Under the pieces are notes generated by a model. The model was given only the letters and a program-made list of their open reading frames with translations, searched no databases and was not told the DNA's origin. A stretch of DNA of 64,000 bases from JBBQED01 sp038320345 (GTDB lineage: Bacteria; Bacteroidota; Bacteroidia; AKYH767-A; OLB10), in NCBI GenBank assembly GCA_038320345.1, contig JBBQED010000005.1, forward strand, positions 186,001 to 250,000, written 5' to 3'. A program made the translations under genes and the position numbers. How positions within the stretch are numbered: position 1 is the first letter of the stretch; every line of letters begins with the position of its first letter. Positions 17,451 to 26,664 of this stretch are shown piece after piece.

Positions 17451-18560
17451 TTATGATCGTAGGGATTCAAAAAGTTCATAATGCATCTGCGCAACTTTTG
17501 GCCATGTGAATTTCTCTAGTACTTTTTTATGAGAAGCTTTTGATAATTCCATGCGTTGTGTTGCTGTCATTTGAAAGAAGGATTGTATTCCCCATTTCAA
17601 GGAACGAACATTGTTTGATTCGATCAGGAAGCCATTAGTGCTGTCTACTAATTCACAAGTAGCTCCAGTGTCACTCACTACAATTGGCATTCCGGCGATC
17701 ATTGCTTCAAGTACAACAGTGGGCATCCCTTCAAAACGTGTTGGGAAGACAAACAAATCATTCTCCTTATACAGCTGAGTCAATTTATCATCATCTGCAA
17801 ATCCTAGGAAATTTACATTCGGGAAGTTGTACTCTTTAATATATTGCTCATATAAAGGACCCTTACCTACGACGTTAAAGATCAGCCTGTTTTTGTAACC
17901 TTCTAAATTCATGGATCTTACTCCTTCCATGAGCACATTAATTCCTTTATTAAATGCGAACCTTCCTACAAAAAGTAATTGTAATACATCTTTATCAAAA
18001 TTACGTTCCGGTGCTTCTGCAGGATTTACTGCATTGGGCAGAACAACTATTTTGGTTTCAGGATTGGGTACGACATCTTTTAAGATATCGGTTAAACGTC
18101 CACCCAAAGACACTATCCGTGCGGCATGCTTAAACTGATAGCGTTCAGCGAATCGCATAGGAGTCGTTTTTAGTTTTTCAACAAAACTAATGGTCTGAAA
18201 AGGCTCGAGTCCGTGTGGATTAATTATTACTTTATGTCCGATTTCTGGTAGACCATGCCAAACGGAAAATCCTTGTCCGTAGATAATATCTGCATTGAGG
18301 TCTTTAATAGTCTCATAAACTTTCTTAGAATATTCATAGCAGGATTTCAGATAATTGCCTTCCACGGTATGTGGAATAGCAATCTCTTTAATTCCTAATG
18401 CCGGATTAAAAACAACTTTATCATGTGGGTGAATCACTGTGATATCCATCAGGTTCATTGCTGCAAGTGCTTCTACTAACAATGCAGAATGACGTTGCAT
18501 TCCTCCAATAGCATGAGGGAAAATACCGTCGGTACAAAAAACTAAATTCAGTCGTTTCAT
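17451..18560 (-). CDS. Glycosyltransferase family 4
   Basis: A 369-residue GT-B enzyme. The N-terminal domain begins with MKRLNLVFCTDGIFPHAIGG, a GGM loop and an early His. The C-terminal domain has LLFVGRFAFNKGINVLMEGV at the nucleotide-sugar site and the canonical E-x7-E motif in FPTRFEGMPTVVLEAMIAGM. Its start overlaps the epimerase stop by 4 nt, which implies translational coupling. It is likely a repeat-unit glycosyltransferase acting at the cytoplasmic membrane. Confidence 0.88.
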   Translation of the reverse strand: MKRLNLVFCTDGIFPHAIGGMQRHSALLVEALAAMNLMDITVIHPHDKVVFNPALGIKEIAIPHTVEGNYLKSCYEYSKKVYETIKDLNADIIYGQGFSVWHGLPEIGHKVIINPHGLEPFQTISFVEKLKTTPMRFAERYQFKHAARIVSLGGRLTDILKDVVPNPETKIVVLPNAVNPAEAPERNFDKDVLQLLFVGRFAFNKGINVLMEGVRSMNLEGYKNRLIFNVVGKGPLYEQYIKEYNFPNVNFLGFADDDKLTQLYKENDLFVFPTRFEGMPTVVLEAMIAGMPIVVSDTGATCELVDSTNGFLIESNNVRSLKWGIQSFFQMTATQRMELSKASHKKVLEKFTWPKVAQMHYELFESLRS

Positions 18561-19468
18561 GCTAATTTTTCTACCAGCGTACTGATTCCCTCATCAATAC
18601 CAATGAGAGGTTTCCAACCTATACTTTTTAGCTTACTCACGTCAGCAAGTAAATGCATTCGTTCTACTTTTCTGACACGTGCTGGATCAACTTCAATTTC
18701 GATTTCTTCTCCGATCTGACGAGCGAAAGCATCTACAATATCTGTTACAGAGTATTCAATGCCACGTCCTAGATTAAAAGTATCAATTCCTGATTTTACA
18801 TTTTCCAATAAGGCATGTACAGCATTCGCCATATCCGAAGTATGTATGAAATCTCTTTTAGGAGTGAGATTTCCCAATTGAATTTTGCGCTGTCCATTAT
18901 TAATCTGCTGTTGAATTTCAGGGATCAAATGCGGATTGGTTTCATTCGGCCCAAAAGCATTGAAGAAACGGCAGATGATCATCGGTATTCCACTTTGTAG
19001 ATGAAATTCATTGCAGAGATGTTCACCAGTAAGTTTACTTAAACCGTAAATATCCATTGGACCGGTTTCATGTTTTTCATTTACTGCTTCATCATAGATA
19101 GGATAAACCGCTGCGGTAGATGCAAAAAATACTTTCTTAGCATTATAACGCCGACAATTATCAAGAATATTGATGGTGCCGTTGATATTGATGTTGCTGG
19201 ATTCGTAAGGATGCTGATTGCAGTAAGGAATAAAATGCACAGCTGCCAGATGCACTACATTATCCGGACGAACCTGATTAAAGATTTTATCAATTGCAGC
19301 TTTATCCAGAATGTCTGCAAGGAAAAAGTGATCATCTGGAACCGTGATGAATTCACGTTTTCCAAAAGAGAGATTGTCGATGACAAAAATCTCATGTCCT
19401 TCACGTTGCAGTTTATCAATTACTGCACATCCGATAAATCCGGCGCCGCCGGTGACTAATGTTTTCAT
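18557..19468 (-). CDS. NAD-dependent nucleotide-sugar epimerase/dehydratase (GalE-like)
   Basis: A 303-residue extended short-chain dehydrogenase. The Rossmann motif is at the N-terminus (MKTLVTGGAGFIGCAVIDKL), with Asp in VIDNLSFGK. The catalytic Ser/Thr region is FFASTAAVYP and the YxxxK pair is in DIYGLSKLTGEHL. A short substrate domain follows with RDFIHTSDMANAVHALL. This matches UDP-glucose 4-epimerase-like enzymes, but the exact nucleotide sugar cannot be told. It would supply a precursor for the surrounding glycosyltransferases. Confidence 0.85.
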   Translation of the reverse strand: MKTLVTGGAGFIGCAVIDKLQREGHEIFVIDNLSFGKREFITVPDDHFFLADILDKAAIDKIFNQVRPDNVVHLAAVHFIPYCNQHPYESSNININGTINILDNCRRYNAKKVFFASTAAVYPIYDEAVNEKHETGPMDIYGLSKLTGEHLCNEFHLQSGIPMIICRFFNAFGPNETNPHLIPEIQQQINNGQRKIQLGNLTPKRDFIHTSDMANAVHALLENVKSGIDTFNLGRGIEYSVTDIVDAFARQIGEEIEIEVDPARVRKVERMHLLADVSKLKSIGWKPLIGIDEGISTLVEKLA

Positions 19469-19494
19469 AGGGAGTATAATTCAGAAAGTGTTCT

Positions 19495-20640
19495 TCAGTT
19501 TAATAAGGATTCTTTTAAAGTACGATAACTGTCAAGATGTGCATCTTTAGTACAATACTGTTCTACAAGTTGTATCATAGCTGCTCTCTTCTCATTACTC
19601 GTAGCTTCTAATAACGGATATCCATGACCGTTAAGTACGTATCCACAGTGGTGATTTTTTACAAATACAGAGTAATCTCCAAGATTTTCAGAGATAATTA
19701 CTGGTAGGCCAGCGCTTAGGTATTCAGCAAACTTAGTAGGGGATGCCACTTCATTCGTAATACTTTTTTCGCGGATCAATATTCCGAGATCACACGCAGA
19801 GAGCACAGATGGCACTTCTTGATGCGGTACCCATTTCCGGCTCACCTGACCAGGGAATTCTTTTTCCAGTTGTTGAATATTTTCTTCTTCTTGTGCCAGA
19901 AATATTACTTTGTAGTTTTTTCCCTGCTTTAGATAATGCGATAAGAAGGGTTGTAAAATAGAGAACGACTGCCAGCCGGCCGTAGAACCGGAATAAGCCA
20001 TTACAATATCGCTGCTCATTAATCCTAATTTCTCACGACTCATTTTCACATCCTGTATGCTTGGAGTTATCGCTTTAAATGAACTATTCAAGGTGCAAGG
20101 AATAACTACATGATCATTGCTTTTATAGTTATATTGTTTTCTCCACCATGCAACTAACATAGAAGAAACAGCTATCCGGAAATTGCTCTGGTTCACTGCT
20201 TTTTCTTCTAGTTGATCTATTTCCTTTTTCCAACTTTCTACAACTTTCACATCATATTCTTTCCACTCTGCGGCTATGGCTCCACGTCCGTCAAAACAAA
20301 CCTTTCTCACTGAACTCTTTCCTCTTATTGCTAGCGCCATGTTAGTTGCAATCACATTTCTTGAAATAATAACTTTGGGCATTGTAAAGAGCGTAATGAA
20401 CCAAAGCATGACGGTATTCAACTTCCAATAGGTTGCCTTCGGTAGCATCGGTAAGATGATAGCATCCGGTAATTGTTTGAGAATAGCAGTTTTATTTTTT
20501 TTAAAATCGTGCAAAGAAATAAAAGCGACCAACCGTATCTTAGCATCTAGTTTATCATTCACATAACGAACCACATCCACTACTTGACTGGAATAAACTC
20601 CTGAAGGAGGTTCTGCATAAGTAAGATAAAGCATTCCCAT
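19495..20640 (-). CDS. Probable GT-B glycosyltransferase
   Basis: A 381-residue protein with an overall GT4-like pattern. It starts MGMLYLTYAEPPSGVYSSQV, has a central IVMAYSGSTAGWQSFSILQP donor-loop region, and ends with LGILIREKSITNEVASPTKF followed by AEYLSAGLPVII, which resembles the C-terminal acceptor or E-x7-E region. The match is weaker than in neighbouring GTs and no DxD site is apparent. Gaps of 25-26 nt on both sides keep it in the operon. Confidence 0.72.
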   Translation of the reverse strand: MGMLYLTYAEPPSGVYSSQVVDVVRYVNDKLDAKIRLVAFISLHDFKKNKTAILKQLPDAIILPMLPKATYWKLNTVMLWFITLFTMPKVIISRNVIATNMALAIRGKSSVRKVCFDGRGAIAAEWKEYDVKVVESWKKEIDQLEEKAVNQSNFRIAVSSMLVAWWRKQYNYKSNDHVVIPCTLNSSFKAITPSIQDVKMSREKLGLMSSDIVMAYSGSTAGWQSFSILQPFLSHYLKQGKNYKVIFLAQEEENIQQLEKEFPGQVSRKWVPHQEVPSVLSACDLGILIREKSITNEVASPTKFAEYLSAGLPVIISENLGDYSVFVKNHHCGYVLNGHGYPLLEATSNEKRAAMIQLVEQYCTKDAHLDSYRTLKESLLN

Positions 20641-20665
20641 TATTGACGACGTTTATCTTAGTTGA

Positions 20666-22723
20666 TTAATGAACTTTATGGAAACTTGGATTAATTAATT
20701 TGGAAAGCGATTGTGCTTTTTCAAATCCAAGAATTCTATAGAACGAAAGGAATCGTTCAGAAGTAGATAAGGTGACACTAGGAGTGCCTACATTGAGGAT
20801 GTACTTTTTATGTAATTCGAAAGCCGCTTGCTTATCATAGAGGTATAAAATTCTTGCTGCATCAAATACGATATTTACAAAAGTTTGTTTGCGTTCTTCT
20901 GTTAATTGATTACTTTCTTTCAAGTAATCATAAATTCTTGTTCGTAAGTTGATAAATCTTTTCCATTTTTCTGCTGGATTCGTTTTCGTTATAGATCCAA
21001 ATTCCCGCTCACGATTTACGTTTAACTGTTTAGTATCGAACTGCACTTTTGCACCTTTCTGCAGCATTCTGAACATGAGATCATATTCTTGACTGCTTTT
21101 GAGTCCATCCATCCAACCATTGATCTCCAAAACCTTTTCTCTTCTGAAAAGATTAGAAGTGGTAACCCCAAGCATGGCATCCAACAAGGCACACCAAGGA
21201 TCCATATCATAGTAAGTATATATTTTCTCACTGCCATCCAAGAATAGTTTTTTACAACTACCAATTAGAATATCTGGTTTGTAATTGAGCTTATTGAGTA
21301 CTTCGTTCTGATATTCAAATTTGAAAGGAAGTAATAAATCATCAGCATCAAAAAACTGGATATATTCTCCACGCGCAATTGCTAATCCTCGATTACGTGT
21401 ATAAGTAGCGCCACGATTTTGCTCATTGACGAGCAATTGAATTCTTCCAGGAAATTCTTGTTGTAATTGCCGAATGATGGTTACTGTATTGTCACTTGAA
21501 CCATCATCAATGCATAAAATTTCAAGAGGAGCATACGTTTGTGTGAGTACAGAACGTAACCCTTCTTCTATGTATTCATCAACATTATAGCATGGTATGA
21601 TTACTGAGATCTGCGTGTTAACGAGCGGTTTTGCAGTGATTTCTGTTCTGTTAACTTTCTGCTCTTGCATGATCATTTCAACAGGCACTGTTTTTCTGAA
21701 ATCAGTTTCGATTTCATATTTTGATGACGTAAATTTCAAGAATTTTTCCAGTGTTCTCAGGTTATGCCTGATTAACATTTTAGGATGAGAAACAAAATGA
21801 ATATATTCATTGTCCTCAATAAACTTCAAATAACTGGCAAGTTTTACCAAATTAAGATTCTCCACTGATACCGCTTCATAGATTTTTTGAGCGGCATTCT
21901 GTCCTTTCTTAGAACGAGGTTGTATTCCAAGAATATGTATCGATTGTTGACCTTCTCCATTGCCATGTGAACGGTCTCTCGCAACTTGAAATAAATACTT
22001 ACTCAAAATCCTGTCCATCATTTTAATGTGTGGTTTCACATAAATAACGGAGCAACTTATTTGTGTCATTTCTCCTTGAGGATCTTCTTTGGTGATGTCA
22101 TCTCCAAAACGATAAACTGTTTTATCAGGTGCATCAGAGAAATCAAAATATTGTACGTTTGAAAATTGATACAAACTAGTGAGTACACTGAAATCATATT
22201 TGATTCCTGCTTCTCTCAAGTATGGAAGAAAATCACTTACTGGTTGAATCGACCATCCACCTGCTCTGAATCCATCAATGACATAGTCTTTATTGACTTT
22301 AGAAGTAATGCCTCTAAGAATTCTCATCGATTCATTCACAACATGTTTCTTATCGGCATTTTCTAGATTATGAAAGCGATACCGAGTAACATTGGTCAGA
22401 TTAAATTCATGTTTTTCAGGAATATAAATTGCATCTAACCAATGGGGATGTATATGAGGGAAAACATAATGACCTTTTTGTACCAAAGTTTGAATTTGAT
22501 TACCAATCGTTTCAAGATCTTTCTTGCAAGCTGGATATTGGTCACTTAACTTTTCAAGGGTGATCAGATAAGTAGTGTCTACAAAGAAAATCGCTTTTAC
22601 ACGAAATGGTTCAAGTGTCTTTAAAATGGAATTGGTAGGTACGATCATACACTCCTCCGGTTTCCCACTTCGGGTACCTAAGAAAAGTTCGTAATCAAAA
22701 GTGATCAGTATATTTTTTTTCAT
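20666..22723 (-). CDS. Fusion of polysaccharide deacetylase-like domain and GT2 glycosyltransferase
   Basis: A 685-residue two-domain protein. The N-terminal part (about 1-330) resembles the NodB/WalW-like deacetylase fold. It has KNILITFDYELFLGTRSGKP, then FPHIHPHWLDA with a possible metal His-x-His, and VIDGFRAGGWSIQPVSDFLP. After a linker, residues about 365-685 form a GT2 domain with QISVIIPCYNVDEYIEEGLR, LCIDDGSSDNT and the metal site FFDADDLLLPF. The fusion would couple removal of an acyl group from a sugar with sugar transfer, or may use the first domain for binding only. I use the ATG at 22723 instead of the TTG at 22729. Confidence 0.8.
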   Translation of the reverse strand: MKKNILITFDYELFLGTRSGKPEECMIVPTNSILKTLEPFRVKAIFFVDTTYLITLEKLSDQYPACKKDLETIGNQIQTLVQKGHYVFPHIHPHWLDAIYIPEKHEFNLTNVTRYRFHNLENADKKHVVNESMRILRGITSKVNKDYVIDGFRAGGWSIQPVSDFLPYLREAGIKYDFSVLTSLYQFSNVQYFDFSDAPDKTVYRFGDDITKEDPQGEMTQISCSVIYVKPHIKMMDRILSKYLFQVARDRSHGNGEGQQSIHILGIQPRSKKGQNAAQKIYEAVSVENLNLVKLASYLKFIEDNEYIHFVSHPKMLIRHNLRTLEKFLKFTSSKYEIETDFRKTVPVEMIMQEQKVNRTEITAKPLVNTQISVIIPCYNVDEYIEEGLRSVLTQTYAPLEILCIDDGSSDNTVTIIRQLQQEFPGRIQLLVNEQNRGATYTRNRGLAIARGEYIQFFDADDLLLPFKFEYQNEVLNKLNYKPDILIGSCKKLFLDGSEKIYTYYDMDPWCALLDAMLGVTTSNLFRREKVLEINGWMDGLKSSQEYDLMFRMLQKGAKVQFDTKQLNVNREREFGSITKTNPAEKWKRFINLRTRIYDYLKESNQLTEERKQTFVNIVFDAARILYLYDKQAAFELHKKYILNVGTPSVTLSTSERFLSFYRILGFEKAQSLSKLINPSFHKVH

Positions 22724-22767
22724 TTTCAATTAATACGCAGAATTATCCTGCAAAGTTAATGCTTCGC

Positions 22768-23520
22768 TCACAGAGTGTTGCCAGCTATCAGCAGATAGCC
22801 ATTTTTAAATGTACGAGTGCCAGGAGTATAAGGTTTCGTGTCAAATCTTCCTACTTTCCGTCCATCAATGGCATGTTCGTGTTTGTGGATTTTTAAGTAT
22901 TGTGACACTGTTTCTTCGATGCGTTGAGGCGAATATTCAATATAGTAAAGATCAGGATAATAGGTGTCAATTCTTCTTAGTGCATGTGGGTAATGAAGAA
23001 AAAAGACTCCCCCTGGCTCCAATAATGAAGTTACCTTTTTGATGAAATTTGCTAAGGCACTGGGTGGAATAAATTCAAGTACTGAAACCGTATAAATCAG
23101 ATTAAATCGTTGATTAAACTGGTATTTTAAAAAGTCGTCAAAAATGAAGGTCGAATTTGGAACATTTTTCCTTCCTGCCTCAATCATATCCTTATTCAAA
23201 TCGATGCCAGTTGTATGATAATCAATAGATAAGTCTTTTAAATAGGCGCCAGCTCCACAACCAATATCTAAGATTCGATCTCCGTTTTTTAAATATTGCT
23301 TAACAGTTTGTTTTAGATCCTGATGCGCCTTTGATAATGCTTCCTCCACTTCAGGTCGGTTTGAAAAACCTGCCATCTGCTCTGGCGACTGGTTAACATC
23401 GATGCTGATCCTACGATAAATGGCCATTCTAGACAAGACATACTTGTCTAACCCTGTAAATATCAGTACGTTATTTACTAGAATATTATTGGTAAGCAAG
23501 AAGAATATTTTTGAAAGCAT
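22768..23520 (-). CDS. Class I SAM-dependent methyltransferase
   Basis: A 250-residue methyltransferase with the SAM motif I in RILDIGCGAGAYLKDLS, motif II Asp in TTGIDLNKDMIEAG and the region IYTVSVLEFIPPSAL, then LLEPGGVFFLHYPHA. An N-terminal extension of about 80 residues carries a hydrophobic stretch (FFLLTNNILVNNVLIFTG). The target is unknown. Position between the deacetylase-GT2 and FemAB-like genes, with a 5-nt gap to the latter, suggests methylation of a sugar or lipid-linked glycan. Confidence 0.83.
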   Translation of the reverse strand: MLSKIFFLLTNNILVNNVLIFTGLDKYVLSRMAIYRRISIDVNQSPEQMAGFSNRPEVEEALSKAHQDLKQTVKQYLKNGDRILDIGCGAGAYLKDLSIDYHTTGIDLNKDMIEAGRKNVPNSTFIFDDFLKYQFNQRFNLIYTVSVLEFIPPSALANFIKKVTSLLEPGGVFFLHYPHALRRIDTYYPDLYYIEYSPQRIEETVSQYLKIHKHEHAIDGRKVGRFDTKPYTPGTRTFKNGYLLIAGNTL

Positions 23521-23525
23521 CTCGA

Positions 23526-24545
23526 TTAATCTTGATTACTGGATTCTTGATCAATAATGTCTCGGTAACTATTCCATTTTTTCCCTAGACGAACTCTTTG
23601 CACCAACTCATAGATCCTGATTCGGTTCGGATCAATATTGATTTTCCAGAGAAATCCTTGTTTTAAAATTCCTCCAAATCCTTTTTTGAATCTGAAAATT
23701 CCTTCTAACCCCGAATTATTGCTGTTCAGGCGGACTCCTACTAAATCATATTTGCGAACACCTTTTTCTTTTAATTGCAGCATCATGGCATAATGCAGAT
23801 GTTTCATTCCACCATAAAGTTTAGATTCTCCTGCTGATCCTGCATGAGTACATTGTGCAGAATATCGTGAATAGATAATAAGGATTCCGCCAATTGGTCG
23901 TTGATCATCATAAACAGTACCTACCGCTATATGCTGATCACCCAAATTTTTATAGAGGGATTCAAAGTATTCAATGCTGTCACAATGAATTCCTGCTTTC
24001 TCAATTGTATGTTTATACAAACTGTAAAATTCATTAAATTGATTCCATCCAATTTCAATTCTTCCTCCGTTTTTGATACTGTGTTGAACAGATTTACGAT
24101 ACTTAGGATCAAAACTATTTAATAAACCTTCTTCGTCAAATTCTTGGAGTTCGTTAATATAGGTTCCGAAATCACAAGATTTAGCATGATGAGGAACAGC
24201 CAACATAATTCCGGAAGGATGTGGCTGCATTAATTGATGACAGATTTTTTCTTTCTTCAGAAATTCGATCAAACGATCATAAAATTTCTTTTGCTGTTCC
24301 GCATTAATTTCTTCAGCCTTACGAATAGCAGCATGTAAAATTTGTCCGAATGTGGCTAACTTTCCTACAATAATTCTAACTGGAATCCAGGCATTTATTT
24401 CCTCATCTTCAACAAATAAAATTTTATTCTGATAATATTCCTCATAGAAATTTGAAAACCCGTGCTGAAATTGCACGGGCCAGTCTTCTGTGAATTGCCC
24501 TTCTGGTGAAGGATAATTCTTGTCGGTATAACTAAATAATTTCAT
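23526..24545 (-). CDS. FemAB/GNAT-like acyltransferase
   Basis: A 339-residue protein of the FemAB-related GNAT fold (BioF2-like, acetyltransferase_6). Typical features are FDPKYRKSVQHSIKNGGRIE in the middle, GILIIYSRYSAQCTHAGSAG, then GGMKHLHYAMMLQLKEKGVR, KYDLVGVR, and the final FRFKKGFGG. The family includes peptidoglycan bridge enzymes and exopolysaccharide-associated transferases that move amino acids or acetyl groups. Here it probably decorates a glycan precursor. It lies 2 nt after the wecB stop. Confidence 0.78.
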   Translation of the reverse strand: MKLFSYTDKNYPSPEGQFTEDWPVQFQHGFSNFYEEYYQNKILFVEDEEINAWIPVRIIVGKLATFGQILHAAIRKAEEINAEQQKKFYDRLIEFLKKEKICHQLMQPHPSGIMLAVPHHAKSCDFGTYINELQEFDEEGLLNSFDPKYRKSVQHSIKNGGRIEIGWNQFNEFYSLYKHTIEKAGIHCDSIEYFESLYKNLGDQHIAVGTVYDDQRPIGGILIIYSRYSAQCTHAGSAGESKLYGGMKHLHYAMMLQLKEKGVRKYDLVGVRLNSNNSGLEGIFRFKKGFGGILKQGFLWKINIDPNRIRIYELVQRVRLGKKWNSYRDIIDQESSNQD

Positions 24546-24547
24546 TA

Positions 24548-25684
24548 CTAATGGTTCAATTCAGGATGTGGTTGAAGAAGTAATTTCATACACATTTCAA
24601 GAATTCGTTCTGTGGAATGTCCATCCCAAAGTGGAGGCACTGCACCTTTTTTATAGGCTCCAGTGATGATCTCTTTAATTTTACTTTGAACAGTAGTAAT
24701 ATCAAATGGTACCAACTCATTGGTTCCAATAGTTACCGTTGATGGTCGTTCTGTATTAGGACGAAGTGTAAGGCATGGCACTCTACGGAAAGTTGTTTCT
24801 TCCTGAATCCCGCCGCTATCCGTAATTACAAATCTGCAATCTGCTGTGAGTTTCTGGAATGCAAAATAATCAAGAGGTTCTGTTAGTATAAGTCGTTTAT
24901 TGGATTCTACTCTTTGCATTAATCCAAAGTGTTGAAGTTTACCAAGTGTGCGAGGGTGAATAGGGAAAACAAGATCGTAATCGCCTGTAATAAATTCGAT
25001 GATGTCGAGTAATTTACGCAGCCCCTCTTCGTGATCAACAGTAGCTGGTCGATGCATTGTCATTAATGCATAGCCTTGAGGTTTTAAGTGATAATGATCT
25101 AAAATTGTACTTTCTTTTATTTTTTGATCGAAGCCCACAAGTGTATCAATCATGGTATTTCCAACGAAATGAATTTTACTTTCTGGTCGTCCTTCTTTTC
25201 TAAGATTATCCAAACCGCTTTGTTCAGTTACAAAGAAGTGATCTGTGATTTCATCTGTTAACAAACGATTAATCTCTTCTGGCATCCCGCGATCAAAACT
25301 CCGGAGACCACTTTCGATATGTGCCACTTTGCATCCGCTTTTGTGCGCTGTAAATGCAGCCGCGAAAGTGGAGTTCACATCACCTACTGCCATTACCATT
25401 GCTGGATTGAATTCAAGGATGACCTTCTCAAGGCGGAGCATGATTTCCGCCATCTGAGTGTTAGCAGAAGCTTGTGGAATATTCAAATAGAAATCAGGTT
25501 CTAGCTCAAATTGCTGAAAAAATACATCAGCCATTTTGCTATCGTAATGTTGTCCAGTATGCACGATACGAAGATCAAATGGACTTCCCATTTCCTGATT
25601 CACCTTTTTAAATCGGGTGATCTTAATAAAATTTGGACGGGTTCCAACTACTATCAGAATACGATTGTTCATCTTTTGTTGCAT
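24548..25684 (-). CDS. wecB: Non-hydrolysing UDP-N-acetylglucosamine 2-epimerase
   Basis: A 378-residue GT-B-like epimerase. It begins NRILIVVGTRPNFIK and has HTGQHYDSKMADVFF, AVGDVNSTFAAAFTAHKSG, then HIESGLRSFDRGMPEEINR and the late ITDSGGIQEETTF. These match the WecB/MnaA family that converts UDP-GlcNAc to UDP-ManNAc, a precursor for ManNAc or ManNAcA in surface glycans. A second in-frame ATG at 25672 gives the shorter form MNNRIL, which could equally be the start. The stop of the SGNH gene is 6 nt upstream. Confidence 0.9.
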   Translation of the reverse strand: MQQKMNNRILIVVGTRPNFIKITRFKKVNQEMGSPFDLRIVHTGQHYDSKMADVFFQQFELEPDFYLNIPQASANTQMAEIMLRLEKVILEFNPAMVMAVGDVNSTFAAAFTAHKSGCKVAHIESGLRSFDRGMPEEINRLLTDEITDHFFVTEQSGLDNLRKEGRPESKIHFVGNTMIDTLVGFDQKIKESTILDHYHLKPQGYALMTMHRPATVDHEEGLRKLLDIIEFITGDYDLVFPIHPRTLGKLQHFGLMQRVESNKRLILTEPLDYFAFQKLTADCRFVITDSGGIQEETTFRRVPCLTLRPNTERPSTVTIGTNELVPFDITTVQSKIKEIITGAYKKGAVPPLWDGHSTERILEMCMKLLLQPHPELNH

Positions 25685-25690
25685 TTTGTG

Positions 25691-26662
25691 TTACTTAATC
25701 ACTGAAAGTGCTTGAACTGGCTTACGAAAAGACATTTTTTTTAGTTCTTTCTTATTAATCAATTCCTCAATCAGTTTATGGTTATACGCATAAACTCCTT
25801 TTCGGTTCAGGTGAGTTTCATCTAAAAAGTTGGGCAGGAAATTTAGGGTGGAATCCTTCATAAAATCAAAGTACTTTACCTGATATTTATCGGCTACTGA
25901 TAGAATGTCCTTTCTAAATAAATCATGATCTTTTGGAGCATATGGAATGGGTAACGGATGCTCGGTGAGGATTACCTTAATTCCTTCTGATGTTAGATAC
26001 TTCAGTAATTTATCCAGATACTCCATCTGAAATTTATTCGTTTCATATTTCCACTTCCGCATTTTTACTGGCGGCTTGAGGATCTTGTCGGAAGGCAGAT
26101 AGCCACTGATAAATCCTGCGGTGTCGGTATTCAAGGGCTCACGGAGTTTATTAAACATCCGAAATGCAAGCATATTAATCGCGCGAATATCATTAGAATG
26201 CATCGCTACTTGAATCGCAGCTTTTTCGCTGGTTACATTTTGAACAACATCCGACATGGATTCAATATTCTGTTGTGTAAACACACGATCATATAAATCC
26301 AGAATAACAGTAGTGCAATTATTTTTGTTGACGAAATTTCTGGCGATGTAATACGTACACATCATATTCTGATCGCTGGTACCCAGATTAAAAGCAGAGT
26401 ATCCATACTCATTAAAAATTTGTGGATCATAACCTCGGTAAGCATGTGAGGAGCCCATGATGAGCACATCCCATTTTTTATTGGAATCAAATGCTCTGAA
26501 TTTTACATAGGTTCCACCGCCTTCCCAAACATTCCCGCTCGTAGTTCTGTAAATAAGGGGAGTACCTCCAATGTTTAGGAAGAAGAAAAATCCAAACACT
26601 ATGAGATAGATTAGCAGAAATGCCAGAATGAAAAGAATACTGTCTTTTAACGCGCGTATCAT
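25691..26662 (-). CDS. Membrane-anchored SGNH-hydrolase-like protein (AlgJ/AlgX-type role)
   Basis: A 323-residue protein with an N-terminal transmembrane anchor (LFILAFLLIYLIVFGFFFFL) and a periplasmic SGNH domain. The Ser motif is in VLIMGSSHAYRGYDPQIF (about residue 69) and the Asp/His pair in DETHLNRKGVYAYN near residue 285. Proteins of this kind pair with MBOAT acyltransferases, as AlgJ/AlgX with AlgI, to O-acetylate polysaccharides in the periplasm. The MBOAT gene directly upstream (2-nt gap) supports this. The likely substrate is the glycan made by this operon. Confidence 0.78.
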   Translation of the reverse strand: MIRALKDSILFILAFLLIYLIVFGFFFFLNIGGTPLIYRTTSGNVWEGGGTYVKFRAFDSNKKWDVLIMGSSHAYRGYDPQIFNEYGYSAFNLGTSDQNMMCTYYIARNFVNKNNCTTVILDLYDRVFTQQNIESMSDVVQNVTSEKAAIQVAMHSNDIRAINMLAFRMFNKLREPLNTDTAGFISGYLPSDKILKPPVKMRKWKYETNKFQMEYLDKLLKYLTSEGIKVILTEHPLPIPYAPKDHDLFRKDILSVADKYQVKYFDFMKDSTLNFLPNFLDETHLNRKGVYAYNHKLIEELINKKELKKMSFRKPVQALSVIK

Positions 26663-26664
26663 TT

